52,473 bases of DNA from Acrasis kona (taxonomy: Eukaryota; Heterolobosea; Eutetramitea; Acrasida; Acrasidae). A program made the translations under genes and the position numbers. Where the stretch lies: the NCBI GenBank assembly GCA_026419775.2, contig JAOPGA020000642.1, forward strand, positions 1 through 52,473. The letters run 5' to 3'. The first letter of the stretch is position 1, and every line of letters starts with the position of its first letter. Below the pieces are notes generated by a model that had not been told where the DNA came from, made no database searches, and saw only the letters and a program-made list of their open reading frames with translations. Positions 22,501 through 32,230 of the stretch are shown piece after piece.

Positions 22501-23898
22501 TCCTCTCGCTTGTGGTTTAGTATCTTTGGCTTCATTCGCAATGTTTATGGTTTCTTGAGCTTGTCTTGTGACCGGTTGTTTGCTCTTTCCTCCTCTTGCT
22601 TGTGGTTTGTCCGTTGATGATGTTTCACTTCCATTAACCTTATTAATGTTTTCTTGAACTGCTCTTGTGACCGGTTGCTTGCTCTTTCCTCCTCTTGCTT
22701 GTGGTTTGTCGGTTGAATTTGCTGATGATGGACGACTGTCATTAACTTTGTTGACAGTTTCTTGAGTTGATCTTGTGACTGGTTGTTTGTTTTTACCTCC
22801 TCTTGCTTGGTTCGATCCATCTCCATCTTTACCTGGTTTTGGTGGAGCACTATGAAAGTGTTAAACACTCACAAGGGGTCACTTACATTTTAACCACTTT
22901 GATCAATTCGGAGTCATATACCTCACCAGAGTACAAAGGAGGCACCTCGTCATTCTCGTCCTCTTCTACGAAATTCTTTCTCAATATGCGTGGCGGATAC
23001 AACAATTCTAATACCAACGAATACCTGTTGGTCAGCTCATTATAGATGGGGTAGCACTGCTTAATGTCCACAAACTTTGATTCTAGTCTGTAGATGGTAT
23101 CTGGATGTGGATACGTCTTTGTGTGATGGGGCGATACCTTATTAAAAGTAGTGGTAATTCTCTGCCTTTTTAGATTGATCTCAAAGTTAAAGTTCTTCAG
23201 GTCACGTCCTTCGGAATCTGGCTGAAGAACGTATACAGGAACGTATTCGTTTGGTTGCTTGAGAACTCCAAGCTCTATACTTCTCATGTCGATCTGGTAT
23301 TGGGTGGGCCTTTCATCATCATCTTGTAATTGTTGTAATTCTAATTGCATGGCCCTGCGAAGCTCGAGAGCAGTAAGGTCCTTGTACTTTTCAACCAATT
23401 CATCACGTTCCAGCTCTTTTTTCTCTGGTTTGGGCTTGTCTTTGTTCATTTTACGTGCAAGCTTCTGCATCGTTGTTAGACCCTCGTATTCTTTTTCCTC
23501 CTCGTTTTGCTTTTGTAGTATTTCTTTAAGGTGTTCAACAATTTGATACAGCATGCAATCTCCTCTTAATTCAACGGCTTTTGATATCAATTCGTCACAA
23601 AAGGGCTTTGTTTCCTTTGTTAGGTTCTTGAGTGGAATCAATCTGATCTTGGGTGCGTAGGTAGGATATCTGTTCGTCAGGTTCAAGACCAGGGTAGCGC
23701 CCACATAATTCTTGCAGTCGTTTGTCTCGGTAACGTAGGGATAAACGTCAATCTCGTAATCTAGATCACTTTTTTCTGTTATTTGTTAGTTATGGTCATT
23801 TCCTGATTCGACTTACTTCTGAAATAGTCTTGGTAGATATCCAATAAAATATTGACCTCATCATCAATGAATTTTTTTGTGGCTGCACTGAGACTCAT
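19531..23898 (-). CDS. RWD-domain/RNA-dependent RNA polymerase fusion
   Basis: Exons are 23898-23817, 23775-22887 and 22849-19531 (introns of 41 and 37 nt). The summed length is an exact multiple of three, giving 1429 residues. Residues ~1-110 form an RWD domain: acidic IDDEVNILLDIYQDYF, NRYPTYAPKIRL with the YPxxxP turn, and a terminal helix YQIVEHLKEIL. A charged region follows, then an Asn/Gln/Lys-rich linker with four QARGGK repeats (~330-460). From ~545 comes a plant-type RdRP: ITPTRIVFAGPE, FTDGVGTIS, VQIRVNGCKGVLSMDP and the catalytic SGSDLDGDEYHVFWDP with all three Asp. These enzymes make double-stranded RNA for RNA interference. The RWD part fits GCN2/RWDD proteins. A separate RWD gene ending at 22883 is less likely, because the polymerase frame has no ATG of its own upstream of a proline-rich tract and the 37-nt intron joins them in phase. 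Confidence 0.85.
22480..22815 (-). repeat. Four ~33-residue QARGGK repeats in the RdRP linker
   Basis: The linker repeats the pattern (N/KP)QARGGK(N/S/T)KQPVTR followed by xxQE(T/N)(V/I)N four times, the last copy degenerate. ARGGK is reminiscent of RGG-type RNA-binding or methylation sites. The repeat lies between the RWD and polymerase domains. Confidence 0.7.
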
Positions 23899-24128
23899 TT
23901 TTATTCGAATTAATTGTAAAACACGATTGACCAATTTAAAATAAACGCCATCATAGACATTTCGATGGCCGCGGATACAAAAAGGTAATCAACGTGTATA
24001 ATTTCATACAAAAACTCAAATTTCTGACAAAATACACCCGCTCCAAAAATGGAAGGCTAACAACAACTGGCATAAAAGCAAGCATGTAATTCCCCCTAGC
24101 ACAATATATCAACAAACAACAACAAGCC

Positions 24129-24749
24129 ATGCCAAAACAAACCACCAAACACACCACAAAGTTTGTTCCGTATGATGAAAATCACTTTAAGAACATTTAT
24201 TGGGCTGAACAGAAGATGAAGGAATTTGCCAAAGAATATAGACCGGTTGTGAAACTAGAGGAATTGAACTTGTCTGAAGATGCTAAAATGGGAATGGAAT
24301 GGGAGTTAACATCTTTCTGTTCCAACATGGCCAGGGAAATGCACCGACGCCTACAGCCTAACGTGGAAAAGGGAGAAACATCTGCTAGAGCTCCATCAAT
24401 ACCAATGGGNGGGGCCAACTTTTTGGTTTTGGACAATTACTTTGGCAGACAACCAGGTGTCAAGCGTGAACAAAGCGTAAAATGTTCCAAGGTGAATGGT
24501 ATAAAAATTCCAGAAAGACTCTATACTTACACTTTTGCGAACAACATTCCAGCTTTACAGCAAGACGTAGTTGAGGAATGGTACATAAATTATCACGGTG
24601 ATTGCTATGGTACTGCGTACAATACCTTGAGGTCTTATTACGTGGATGTAAAAATAATCTTGAACGAAGTAAGTGGGTTCGCAAGGGTCAAGTACAAGCA
24701 AGTTACTGAACAACGATTAAGGGATAACGTATGGGTTGCAACCGCGTAA
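24129..24749 (+). CDS. Hypothetical protein, 206 aa
   Basis: One intronless frame starts at the ATG at 24129, 230 bp upstream of (and divergent to) the RdRP start. The protein is mixed alpha/beta in appearance. It has a basic N-terminus (MPKQTTKHTTKFVPYDENHF), no signal peptide or membrane segment, several aromatic clusters (YTYTFANNIPAL, EEWYINYHGDCYGTAYN) and one undetermined residue, because base 24410 is N in a G-rich run. If that N hides an insertion or deletion, the frame after residue 94 would change, but the frame downstream remains well formed. An AATAAA lies shortly after the stop. No family is recognised. Confidence 0.6.
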   Translation: MPKQTTKHTTKFVPYDENHFKNIYWAEQKMKEFAKEYRPVVKLEELNLSEDAKMGMEWELTSFCSNMAREMHRRLQPNVEKGETSARAPSIPMXGANFLVLDNYFGRQPGVKREQSVKCSKVNGIKIPERLYTYTFANNIPALQQDVVEEWYINYHGDCYGTAYNTLRSYYVDVKIILNEVSGFARVKYKQVTEQRLRDNVWVATA

Positions 24750-25044
24750 CGAATAAAAGTTATATTTTTTATATATGCATGTGTTTCAAATATGCCCCGT
24801 TGTTGTAATTGAATCTACGTATTTCCTTTGAATACTTTTTTACTAATGATGACAGTCTCTTTACTTGTTAGCCCGGTGATCCCCGACTTTAATTCCAAGT
24901 GTAACTGCTACTTTAGAACAATACAAACAAATATCTGTTGTTAAAAATGGTATCGATTGGTATCTGAAGTAACTGCACTGTCATGGTTTACATTATATTG
25001 TTATACTCCATTGTAAGACAATCACTCGCAAGCAAGAACCTTCC

Positions 25045-25488
25045 ATGGAGTTTAGGTGCTTTATAAGAGAAGGGGAATTGATCGCAATTTCACAGAGAGA
25101 TCACCAGAATTATTACAAGTTTTTAGAGGACAGAATAGCAGAATACCGTGAAAAACTGCATGTGTTTTGGAAGCAGAATGTACAAACAAATTTTAAGCTT
25201 GTTAATTATGTACTAGATTTGTACATTAACCGCAAAGGTTCTGTGTTTATTATTGATTTCAATGTATATGGTCACCCTACTGTACCTCTTCTTTTTGATT
25301 GGAATTCGGCACCTCTCGCTTTGAGGTCAGAGTTACCTGCTGAGATTGACTTTAGAATCGTTGAAGACGAATGTGGTGTTATTAGGCCATCTTTTAAAAC
25401 TTACGGTGGTGTACCAAGTGACTTTTATGACCCAACGAACGCTCAGAATGTTATGAAGTTTATCGAAAAATGTCAAAACGAACAATAA
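25045..25488 (+). CDS. CDC123/D123 family, C-terminal half only
   Basis: The 147-residue frame matches the second half of CDC123, the ATP-grasp chaperone that assembles eIF2. Recognisable are MEFRCFIREGELIAISQRD, then LDLYINRKGSVFIIDFN with the metal-binding Asp residues, and the closing PLLFDW. Full-length CDC123 is about 330-360 residues. The expected N-terminal lobe is not encoded between 24750 and 25044: only ~24 codons (from 24973) are open upstream and they do not look homologous beyond RKQEPS. It may be a truncated paralogue, a pseudogene, a gene with an undetected distant exon, or a deliberate short form. The TAA stop lies inside an AATAAA, like the intact genes here, which suggests it is or recently was expressed. 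Confidence 0.7.
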   Translation: MEFRCFIREGELIAISQRDHQNYYKFLEDRIAEYREKLHVFWKQNVQTNFKLVNYVLDLYINRKGSVFIIDFNVYGHPTVPLLFDWNSAPLALRSELPAEIDFRIVEDECGVIRPSFKTYGGVPSDFYDPTNAQNVMKFIEKCQNEQ

Positions 25489-25530
25489 ATATTTTTGTAA
25501 AAGTAGTCAATTTCATTGATTTCAAATCAG

Positions 25531-25987
25531 ATGTCAGAAGAAGACACCCACGGGGAGTTGATCGTGTACGTTACCTATATTGGTGCCGTACGGAAAACCC
25601 AAGAAGATTGTAGAAAGCTATTAAACGTGTTGAACAACCATAAAATCAAGTATACAAAAGTAGATGTTGGTGTCACACCTGAGCAGAGAGATCAAATGAA
25701 GAAAAAGAGCGGTCTAAACAACTTACCACAAATATTCGTCGATGATCAATACCTTGGAGTGAGTATTCTTAGCGTTTATATTTTTTAAATTAAAAAAGGG
25801 ATGGGACGAAGTTGAAGATTGGAATGAAAACGAAATGTTGCTAAAAGCATTGCGAGAAGCTGGATACAGCAATGGTGAAGAAGATGAAGATGTCCCACCG
25901 CCAGAGGATGATGAAGTTAGCGAGGACGACACACCTCCTCCGCCTGAAGAGGATGACGACACACCACCACCACCTGAGGAGGATTAA
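25531..25987 (+). CDS. SH3BGR-like thioredoxin-fold protein with acidic Pro/Glu tail
   Basis: Two exons (intron 25759-25798, 40 nt) encode 138 residues, starting at the ATG at 25531 rather than the upstream TTG. Residues 8-95 have the SH3BGRL fold: LIVYVTYIGAVRKTQEDCRKLL, then IKYTKVDVGVTPEQRDQMKKK, NLPQIFVDDQYLGG and EMLLKALREAG. This is a glutaredoxin-like domain without the CxxC redox pair, as usual for the family. The C-terminal ~40 residues alternate acidic and poly-Pro blocks (EDDTPPPPEEDDD), which could bind SH3 or WW domains. The precise role is not known in protists. Confidence 0.85.
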
Positions 25988-26102
25988 ATATATGGTCCGT
26001 TGATATTATAGCATGTAATAAAGTTTAATGTTCAAGAAATGACAATTGCACAATATGAAATTTATTTTATTACACTTAACTTGACAACAATTGTATCCTC
26101 GC

Positions 26103-27638
26103 TCAAGACCACAGTGACGAAAAAAATTTCTGAGCTGTACTGGTCTCCTCCTGTGCTTGTGCATCAGGAGAGGATGGCGTAAAGTACGACGTCAGTAACA
26201 TAGGTAGAAATAATAAAGTAGAGGAATTGGTAACTGGGGCTCCGGCAATCATGGTCGCCTCTTTGTTTAACTCTACATATCCGTCATTATTAATATCGTC
26301 CAATTGTAGAGATCCACTCATGAAGGCCATGATTGCTGAGAATCCCATATTCGAAACTTGACGAGGTGGGCTCACCAATTGATCACAGTGAGACAACGAA
26401 AGCACCTCTAAATTAGGTAGAGTTGCGATTTCGTTTGGGAGCCTAGTAAGATTCTTACAATGGTCGAAACTCAATGACCTTAAAGATGTTAAATTAGATA
26501 TTTGAGAAGGAACAAAATCAATGCTGGACATAGAAAAGTCAATCGATATCAAATTGCACAGAGACGAGGGCGAGCCTTCGAGCAAAACGTTTGGAAACTT
26601 TCGTAATCGAGAACAGGCCCTCATGTCAATGTTGGTGAGCGATGTCATGTACTTTATCAAGGCAGGAAGTTCGGTGATGGGAGTGCCAAATAAATCTAGC
26701 GATTGTAAACTGGTCAACAAATTCACAGGAACTTTTTTTTTCGGAGGTGCCGATAACATTTGAAGAGGATTTTTATCCAAACCAAGAGAAATTAATGTAT
26801 TTAAATACCAAACAAATGTTGGAACGAAACTTAAATTGTTTTCGCCCAACTCTAAATTCTTTATTTGCGGAGGTTGAAGTTCAGAACCCAACCAAAGACA
26901 TTCGTTCGGAAACATGTTTTCCTTGAGTTTATTGCCGTTAAGAAATAATGTAGACAATTGTTTTAATTGCTTTAGTTCGGAAGGAATGGGATTCTCAATC
27001 ACGTTGTAGCTCAAATTAAGCACTTCAAGGCTTGTACAATCACAAATTTGTTGAGGAACATTTTGTAATTGGTTGGATCCCAAATCTAAAGTTTTTATTT
27101 TTGCCCAATTACACTTGACGTCTTGACTACATAGGACCTGCAACTGATTATATTTCACGGATAGGTACCGTAGATCTACACATCCGCTTATCATTGAGTC
27201 CGGTAGGCATTTGAGTCTGTTATTTGTAAGGTCTAGTCTATTTAAAGACCTCAGCCGTCCCATGTCAGGTGGCAGTGTGGTCAATTGGTTATAGGATAGG
27301 TCCAAATAACACAGCTGTGTTAGTTGATATATTAGGGGCGATAAACTATTCAATGCATTGTGGCCGAGGCTGAGCTCTTTTACGTTTATACAATCAAACA
27401 ATTCGTCCGGTATGCAGAATTGTCCCTTTTGTTCGTCAAAATCATCATATGATTCTCGTGGCATCGTCGTCCAACTTGATGCATTTATCTGTTCGACGAG
27501 CGATAGGTCAGAATTGATATTTAACAAATCTTTTGGGTGTTCAATGCAAGTGTTGTCCTCACTATTGTCGTTGTCTTGCTTGAGCAAACTGGGTATCAAA
27601 CCAATGGCACTTCCATCTTCACTGTCGTCAACTTGCAT
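26103..27638 (-). CDS. Leucine-rich repeat protein (Ras-interacting/SHOC2-like class)
   Basis: A single frame of 511 residues starts at ATG 27638 (MQVDDSEDGS); further in-frame codons upstream reach only a TTG. After an acidic ~100-residue N-terminus come about a dozen LRRs of 22-25 residues. Examples are LCYLDLSYNQLTTLPPDMG, LNRLDLTNNRLKCLPDS and LEVLSLSHCDQLVSPPRQ. The LPxxIxxLxxLxxLxLxxN spacing is that of plant/SHOC2-type intracellular LRR proteins. The C-terminus is Ser/Thr-rich. No kinase, TIR or GTPase domain and no signal peptide are visible, so it is probably a cytosolic binding scaffold. The ligand is unknown. Confidence 0.8.
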   Translation of the reverse strand: MQVDDSEDGSAIGLIPSLLKQDNDNSEDNTCIEHPKDLLNINSDLSLVEQINASSWTTMPRESYDDFDEQKGQFCIPDELFDCINVKELSLGHNALNSLSPLIYQLTQLCYLDLSYNQLTTLPPDMGRLRSLNRLDLTNNRLKCLPDSMISGCVDLRYLSVKYNQLQVLCSQDVKCNWAKIKTLDLGSNQLQNVPQQICDCTSLEVLNLSYNVIENPIPSELKQLKQLSTLFLNGNKLKENMFPNECLWLGSELQPPQIKNLELGENNLSFVPTFVWYLNTLISLGLDKNPLQMLSAPPKKKVPVNLLTSLQSLDLFGTPITELPALIKYMTSLTNIDMRACSRLRKFPNVLLEGSPSSLCNLISIDFSMSSIDFVPSQISNLTSLRSLSFDHCKNLTRLPNEIATLPNLEVLSLSHCDQLVSPPRQVSNMGFSAIMAFMSGSLQLDDINNDGYVELNKEATMIAGAPVTNSSTLLFLPMLLTSYFTPSSPDAQAQEETSTAQKFFSSLWS

Positions 27639-27855
27639 TTTTCTGGTTGTTTGACAGTTGATTCTGATATTTTTGGGAACAATCAAGATTCGAAGAACAG
27701 ATGAATCAAACAACCTATTGTCATGAATCAAGTTGTTGGGACAGTGCGTCAAAGTTCAAATAGCACAATAAATTAATAATTTTGATTTATTACAAGATTC
27801 TTGATCTTGGATACATTCCAGTATCTGTCTGTTAAAAATTTACATGAGTCGATAA

Positions 27856-29326
27856 TCAAAAATTTAAATATCTCTTCTTTAGGTATTCGTAATTGGATGG
27901 TGATAGTGGCTTAGAATAAGGAGATCCTAGGGTCGCTCTCATTGGAAGTGAGTACCTCATGTATGACTGGTTGTGATGGATGGAAGGAGTGGAATGAAGG
28001 GAAGAATCAAAAGTTGATTGAACGGACGACACAGACAAACTTATACGTTTTGATCTACAAATGTGACATTCTTGTGAGTTGTTGTGTGCTGCGCTCGTTG
28101 TTGAATAAAAACTAACGTCGCTCATACAGTTGCCACAATGATATGACACTAGCGAAGAGTCAGGAGATAGGTGTGCAAATGTAACAGTCTTTTTAAAACT
28201 CGAAGTCCTCCCATTCTGTTTGTCTGTTTCTGAAGCTGTTAAATTCTACAATGGGTCAAAAAAGTAAAACAATTCCAACATTACCTTCAAGGTCAGCGAA
28301 CTGTCCTCTAGACATGGTCACCGCTCCTCTTTTGATTGCATCATAGACTGGAAGTTGCTTTTCTTCGAGTTCTTCGTCGCTTGACTATAATTTCGTAACA
28401 GTTATAAAAAATATAAAAACAGTACCTGACATTGTTCTCCAACATTTTTTGATGTAAATGTTAACTTTTTTGCCACTTTCTTTAGGGCAGAATTATATTC
28501 GACCGTACTCTTCTCAGGAGTCAGTGGCGACGCATGATCCAAATCGAATCTGAATTGTGGCGTGTCGATGACTGTATTTTTTGTTGTTTTCAAGATCGGA
28601 GAAGTAAATTGTGGAGTGTGCATCATGTTCCTATTGTTTGATATGATGGGGGACATGAAATGATTGGGCGTCATCATTATTTGAGGAGCTCCACCCTTGA
28701 TCGGTATTGGTGAGAAGAACATGATGTCATTATGGGGTGCTAAATGGTTATCACCCTTCCTTTTAGGTGTTTGTATAGTGTCCTCGTCGTCCCTAAGTGA
28801 CATTGAGGAGTCGAAAATCTGAATGACGCCATCTACTTCTTCCTCGTGATATCGTCTGTATTGAATCGAGTGAGTAGGGTCGATCGACAATGCAGTTTGT
28901 ATCTGCTTCTCCCTGCTCTCGTCATACAATACCGTGCGAGTTCCTAGCCGTGATTGTGGCGATAATTCCTCCTCTCTGACTAATGTTAGTAAGTCAACGT
29001 AAAAGTACGGACCTATTAAGAAAATATTCTGTATCTTCTATTTCCCTCCTCTCCTGATGACCTTCTTCAATCTCATCCTCCACATCTTTTTGTGCCAAGA
29101 AGACCTCTACGTTTGATATGTCAGCAGGTTTTACTTTAGCTAGCGTATCTATGCTCAAATTTAAAGAAATATGGCTTTTGGTTGCTTCCTCCTCATCCAT
29201 ACTCTGATCATGTTCTATCGTGGCGTCGAGGAATTGAGTGAGCGAAGGAAAGTTTTCAGTATTGTTCTCAGTAAATGGATTTTTAATGGGAACGAATACC
29301 TCGTCTTCATCCATGATTGAGTCCAT
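27856..29326 (-). CDS. Hypothetical protein with many S/T-P sites and a C-terminal CxxC pair
   Basis: Exons are 29326-29013, 28975-28426, 28384-28285 and 28235-27856 (introns of 37, 41 and 49 nt, phases agree), giving 447 residues. The N-terminal third is acidic (MDSIMDEDEVFVPIKNPF). The middle carries clustered proline-directed phosphorylation candidates (MMTPNHFMSPI, HTPQFTSPI, DTPQF, SPLTPEK), an arrangement seen in cell-cycle-regulated proteins. The C-terminal exon has YHCGNC and QECHICRSK, two CxxC knuckles 25-30 residues apart, suggesting a small zinc ribbon. A Ser-rich tail follows. No family is recognised. The 3' splice site of intron 3 is a choice between two AGs 10 nt apart; only the distal one keeps the frame. 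Confidence 0.6.
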
Positions 29327-29669
29327 TGTTTCAGTTTTGCTCCATAATATTGCTTGGTTGATGGCGCAAAAATACCTTTACAAACAAGAGCTACATAAGA
29401 GGACATACATAAAGTCAGATGCGTTGAACCGACTCTTAACAACCTTGCCACAAATGTTGACTTTATGCTTTCAACTCTCCAATTCATTAACTGCATGAAG
29501 GGGCACTTCTTTCTGACGTGTCAAATTTCCGAGAGCAATAAACAAACCAATGAAGAATTTGATTTGTGGAGATAAGATGGATAATGCGGACTGAACTCGG
29601 TAGTTCAGGAACCTACGATTGGAAATGATAGAAATGGATTTGAACAAATTTTTTGATGGATGATTCAAG
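29327..29669. other. Unresolved region with short competing frames
   Basis: On the plus strand a 45-codon ATG frame begins near 29360. On the minus strand a frame at 29690-29471 (KEQILIDLNHPSKN...) is open for ~70 codons but has no start codon and no convincing splice site. I could not decide which, if any, is a gene. Confidence 0.3.
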
Positions 29670-30023
29670 TCAATGAGGATCTGCTCTTTTCAATTGTTTC
29701 ATTCCAAAAACTTTCTCCGCGAGATATGAAAATGAAACGCTTCGCAACAGTTTTATTGTATAGCAGTAAAATGGTGGTAGATTAATATAACTAAAAATAT
29801 TTGGTACACCTTGCACAACTTGTAGCATGTTCACTGCGACAAATTCCTGAGCGTTTCCTAACGCAACCTTCGCAGCTACTTTCTGCCCCTGTTTGTAGTC
29901 GCCTGTACTACAATTGTTGAAGACGATCTGCATAGTCCAATTCTGTCCAAGGTACTGATTCCAACATTGTTTCAGTTCATAGATTATGATCCCCAAAAAT
30001 AAGTGATAATGTGCGCAACTCAT
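29670..30023 (-). CDS. Hypothetical protein, 117 aa
   Basis: The frame runs from ATG 30023 (MSCAHYHLFLGIIIYELKQC) to TGA 29670. It is moderately hydrophobic, with an N-terminal helix and a central STGDYKQGQKVAAKVALGN segment. The size and a weak pattern of small residues recall small mitochondrial membrane subunits such as ATP synthase subunit g, but I cannot support an assignment. A second exon downstream (29690-29471) is conceivable, but I found no donor site. Confidence 0.35.
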   Translation of the reverse strand: MSCAHYHLFLGIIIYELKQCWNQYLGQNWTMQIVFNNCSTGDYKQGQKVAAKVALGNAQEFVAVNMLQVVQGVPNIFSYINLPPFYCYTIKLLRSVSFSYLAEKVFGMKQLKRADPH

Positions 30024-30138
30024 TGGGAGGTGTCAAAAATTTGGGTTTTTTTAATCAATAACCGAGGGGGACTCCTATTATTAACCAAGCTAATTATGAA
30101 CACAGCCATCAACTCGACAAGTACATAAAACAATTTGT

Positions 30139-30480
30139 TTATTCAGCTTGCTCTAACTTCTCGCCCAATCCTTCATGTCCATCGACGTTGACATTGGGGT
30201 ATGTCTTCTTAAGTCCTGTCTCCTCATTCTGCATGACGATGGTTTCGCCACCTCTTGCATTCTCATGGTGAGAGATGACTTTCATATTATCGTCATTAAT
30301 AGCCTCATCAAATGGTTGCTTGGCGTGGTAGTCTGATGGTCTTTCTCCCGATCTGTCTGTCTCGGTGTTCTTGTGCGATTGTCTTCCTGCCTCTGACTGA
30401 TACGTCTCTCCATCTTGATTCTCCTTCAATCTCTTATCAGATTCTGGATGTAAAACGGTTCCTTGGTTATTCGATGACAT
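30139..30480 (-). CDS. Small hydrophilic disordered protein, LEA/hydrophilin-like
   Basis: The 113-residue intronless protein has no cysteine and few hydrophobic residues. It is rich in Glu, Asn, Asp, Gly, Lys and His (MSSNNQGTVLHPESDKRLKE, GETYQSEAGRQSHKN). Composition and size resemble stress-induced hydrophilins or heat-soluble proteins that protect cells during desiccation or encystment. This is inference from composition only. The TAA stop lies inside an AATAAA at 30139. The gene is tandem and downstream of no obvious operon partner. Confidence 0.6.
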   Translation of the reverse strand: MSSNNQGTVLHPESDKRLKENQDGETYQSEAGRQSHKNTETDRSGERPSDYHAKQPFDEAINDDNMKVISHHENARGGETIVMQNEETGLKKTYPNVNVDGHEGLGEKLEQAE

Positions 30481-30667
30481 GTTGTGTTTGTTTTTTTGCG
30501 GTTATGGTCGTGCACATCAAAATGACTCCAATTTATAGCAAACTTAAATTTATCCATACCCGTTGTCCCGTTATATTTTTATTCTGTTCATACAAAATTC
30601 CACTTATATCACATCAAGAGAATTTTGATATAATAAATATAAACTACTTTTATTCTTCATATTAGCA

Positions 30668-32230
30668 CTAGTTATAAGGATTGACGGAACTTCTCATCGA
30701 TATTGCAGACGAACATGTGTCATCATCGTTACCATCACCTCCATTACGGGATTCCAAAAGGCTCTCCGACCTCTCCTCCTGACCAAAAATAAATCTCGAC
30801 TTGTTGATAATCCTGGTGCCTGGTCTTGTACAGCATTGCACAAACATTTTGTCATCAAATAAAACATAAGTCATCAGCAAAAACAACAGCAAGAAGCTCA
30901 AATCAATAATGTAAGTAAGGTACATGCTAAGCCAAGCAGAGTAGATGATCTTCTTGGTCGTGAGGATGAACAGCACCATCCATAAACCAACCAACCACAG
31001 CAGAGGAACAGTCACAATCATGAACTACAATTAGTGTAGAAGAAAAAAAGACAACGTACATGAGCGAACCGCACCTTCTTCAAAGAAGCCTGCGTATTGA
31101 CTTTTAAGAGCACTTGGTACATGCGAACGCTGTAAATGGTAAAGCATATGGATAATAGAAATGTGGATGTGAAGCCAAACAAGTCGATAACGTACCACAC
31201 AGTCGAAACATTCTCCATCGTGCCTCTTGCCTGTAGCACAAACAGAGTAATCACACAGCCCAGACAAACAGAAATCTGCACTGCATAAATAAATACTAAA
31301 AGTATTCTGAATCATGTGAGCGCACGGTCAATCACAAAAGACTTACTTGAGTCTTCTCGTTACCTTGTTTCGGGCACTATGGGCGCTGGTTCTCTGGTAT
31401 ACGTTCGCCCATATCACAAGCAACGTACCATATGACATGAACGCACAAAACCAACCCATCAATTTAAAATTGTTACTCATGAAGTAAAAAAGACTTTTAG
31501 GTAAAGAGATGGTATTAAAGTCATCAACACAACTAAACACGAGAGAAGCACACATGAAGAAAATGACATAGAATGAAAGCTTTCTAAATATTTTAAAACC
31601 ATTCTTGAGCACGCTTGTCTGCTGTGCTACTTTTGTTACCATTATATCGTAGAGCCTTGGAACAAGCACAGCGAGCAACACTAACACGAGCATCAATATT
31701 CTTAATGCAAACATGATGAACGGTACTACGGTATACCGAAAGGGGATCCAGAATCGCGTGATGCTGTTGCACTCCATGCCGAATAAATTTACAGAGGGGC
31801 AATGGCAGTAATAGTCATTAGGTGAAAGTTTTGCATGGAAAGTGTTGTTGAGCATTAGTAACGTTGCATTTCCGTGATCAAGATTGTCGAAAAAGTGGCT
31901 TCTATGTATAAATGTGGGGGCGACTGCATCACCATCCCAGCACTGTTTCGGCGTGGTGTGCTGGCTCATAAAGTGATATGGACACGACCCCGAGTCTAGT
32001 AATGTTTGAAAAATGGGTCGCGTCACGTAGTTGCAGTATTTACAATAGTGTGAGAATGTCAAATAAAAATTGTAGGTGATTTCTGGATTGTCCTGCAGGA
32101 TTTGGTAGGGATCGGTGCAGAAGAAATTTTCACAGGTAAAATTACCACTCCATACAAAATCTGTTTTAAAGTTAGTTACATTCAATAATAAATTTACTAT
32201 TGCACAAATCAACCTGCTCTGAGACAGCAT
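30668..32230 (-). CDS. Seven-transmembrane receptor-like protein with Cys-rich ectodomain
   Basis: Exons are 32230-31347, 31306-31060 and 31024-30668 (introns of 40 and 35 nt), giving 495 residues. A hydrophobic N-terminus (LICAIVNLLLNV) is followed by ~150 residues containing about a dozen Cys and several N-glycosylation sites (NFTC, NATL). Seven hydrophobic segments then follow, beginning FIMFALRILMLVLVLL, LSFYVIFFMCASLVF, MGWFCAFMSYGTLLVI, VQISVCLGCVITLFVL, VIDLFGFTSTFLLSIC, TVPLLWLVGLWMVLFI and YIIDLSFLLLFLLM. The cytoplasmic tail is Ser/Asp/Asn-rich. The topology is that of a G-protein-coupled receptor with an extracellular Cys-rich domain, but I see no diagnostic class motif, so the ligand and coupling are unknown. 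The signal peptide is weak; a further 5' exon is possible. Confidence 0.7.

Noticed and set aside
22883..23704. Stand-alone RWD-domain gene ending at TAA 22883
   Set aside because: The apparent stop is the start of a GTAAGT donor, and the polymerase frame directly continues after a 37-nt intron without its own N-terminal ATG.
24410..24410. N in a G-rich run within the 206-aa gene
   Set aside because: An assembly ambiguity, not biology; the frame on both sides is consistent, so it was not treated as a break.
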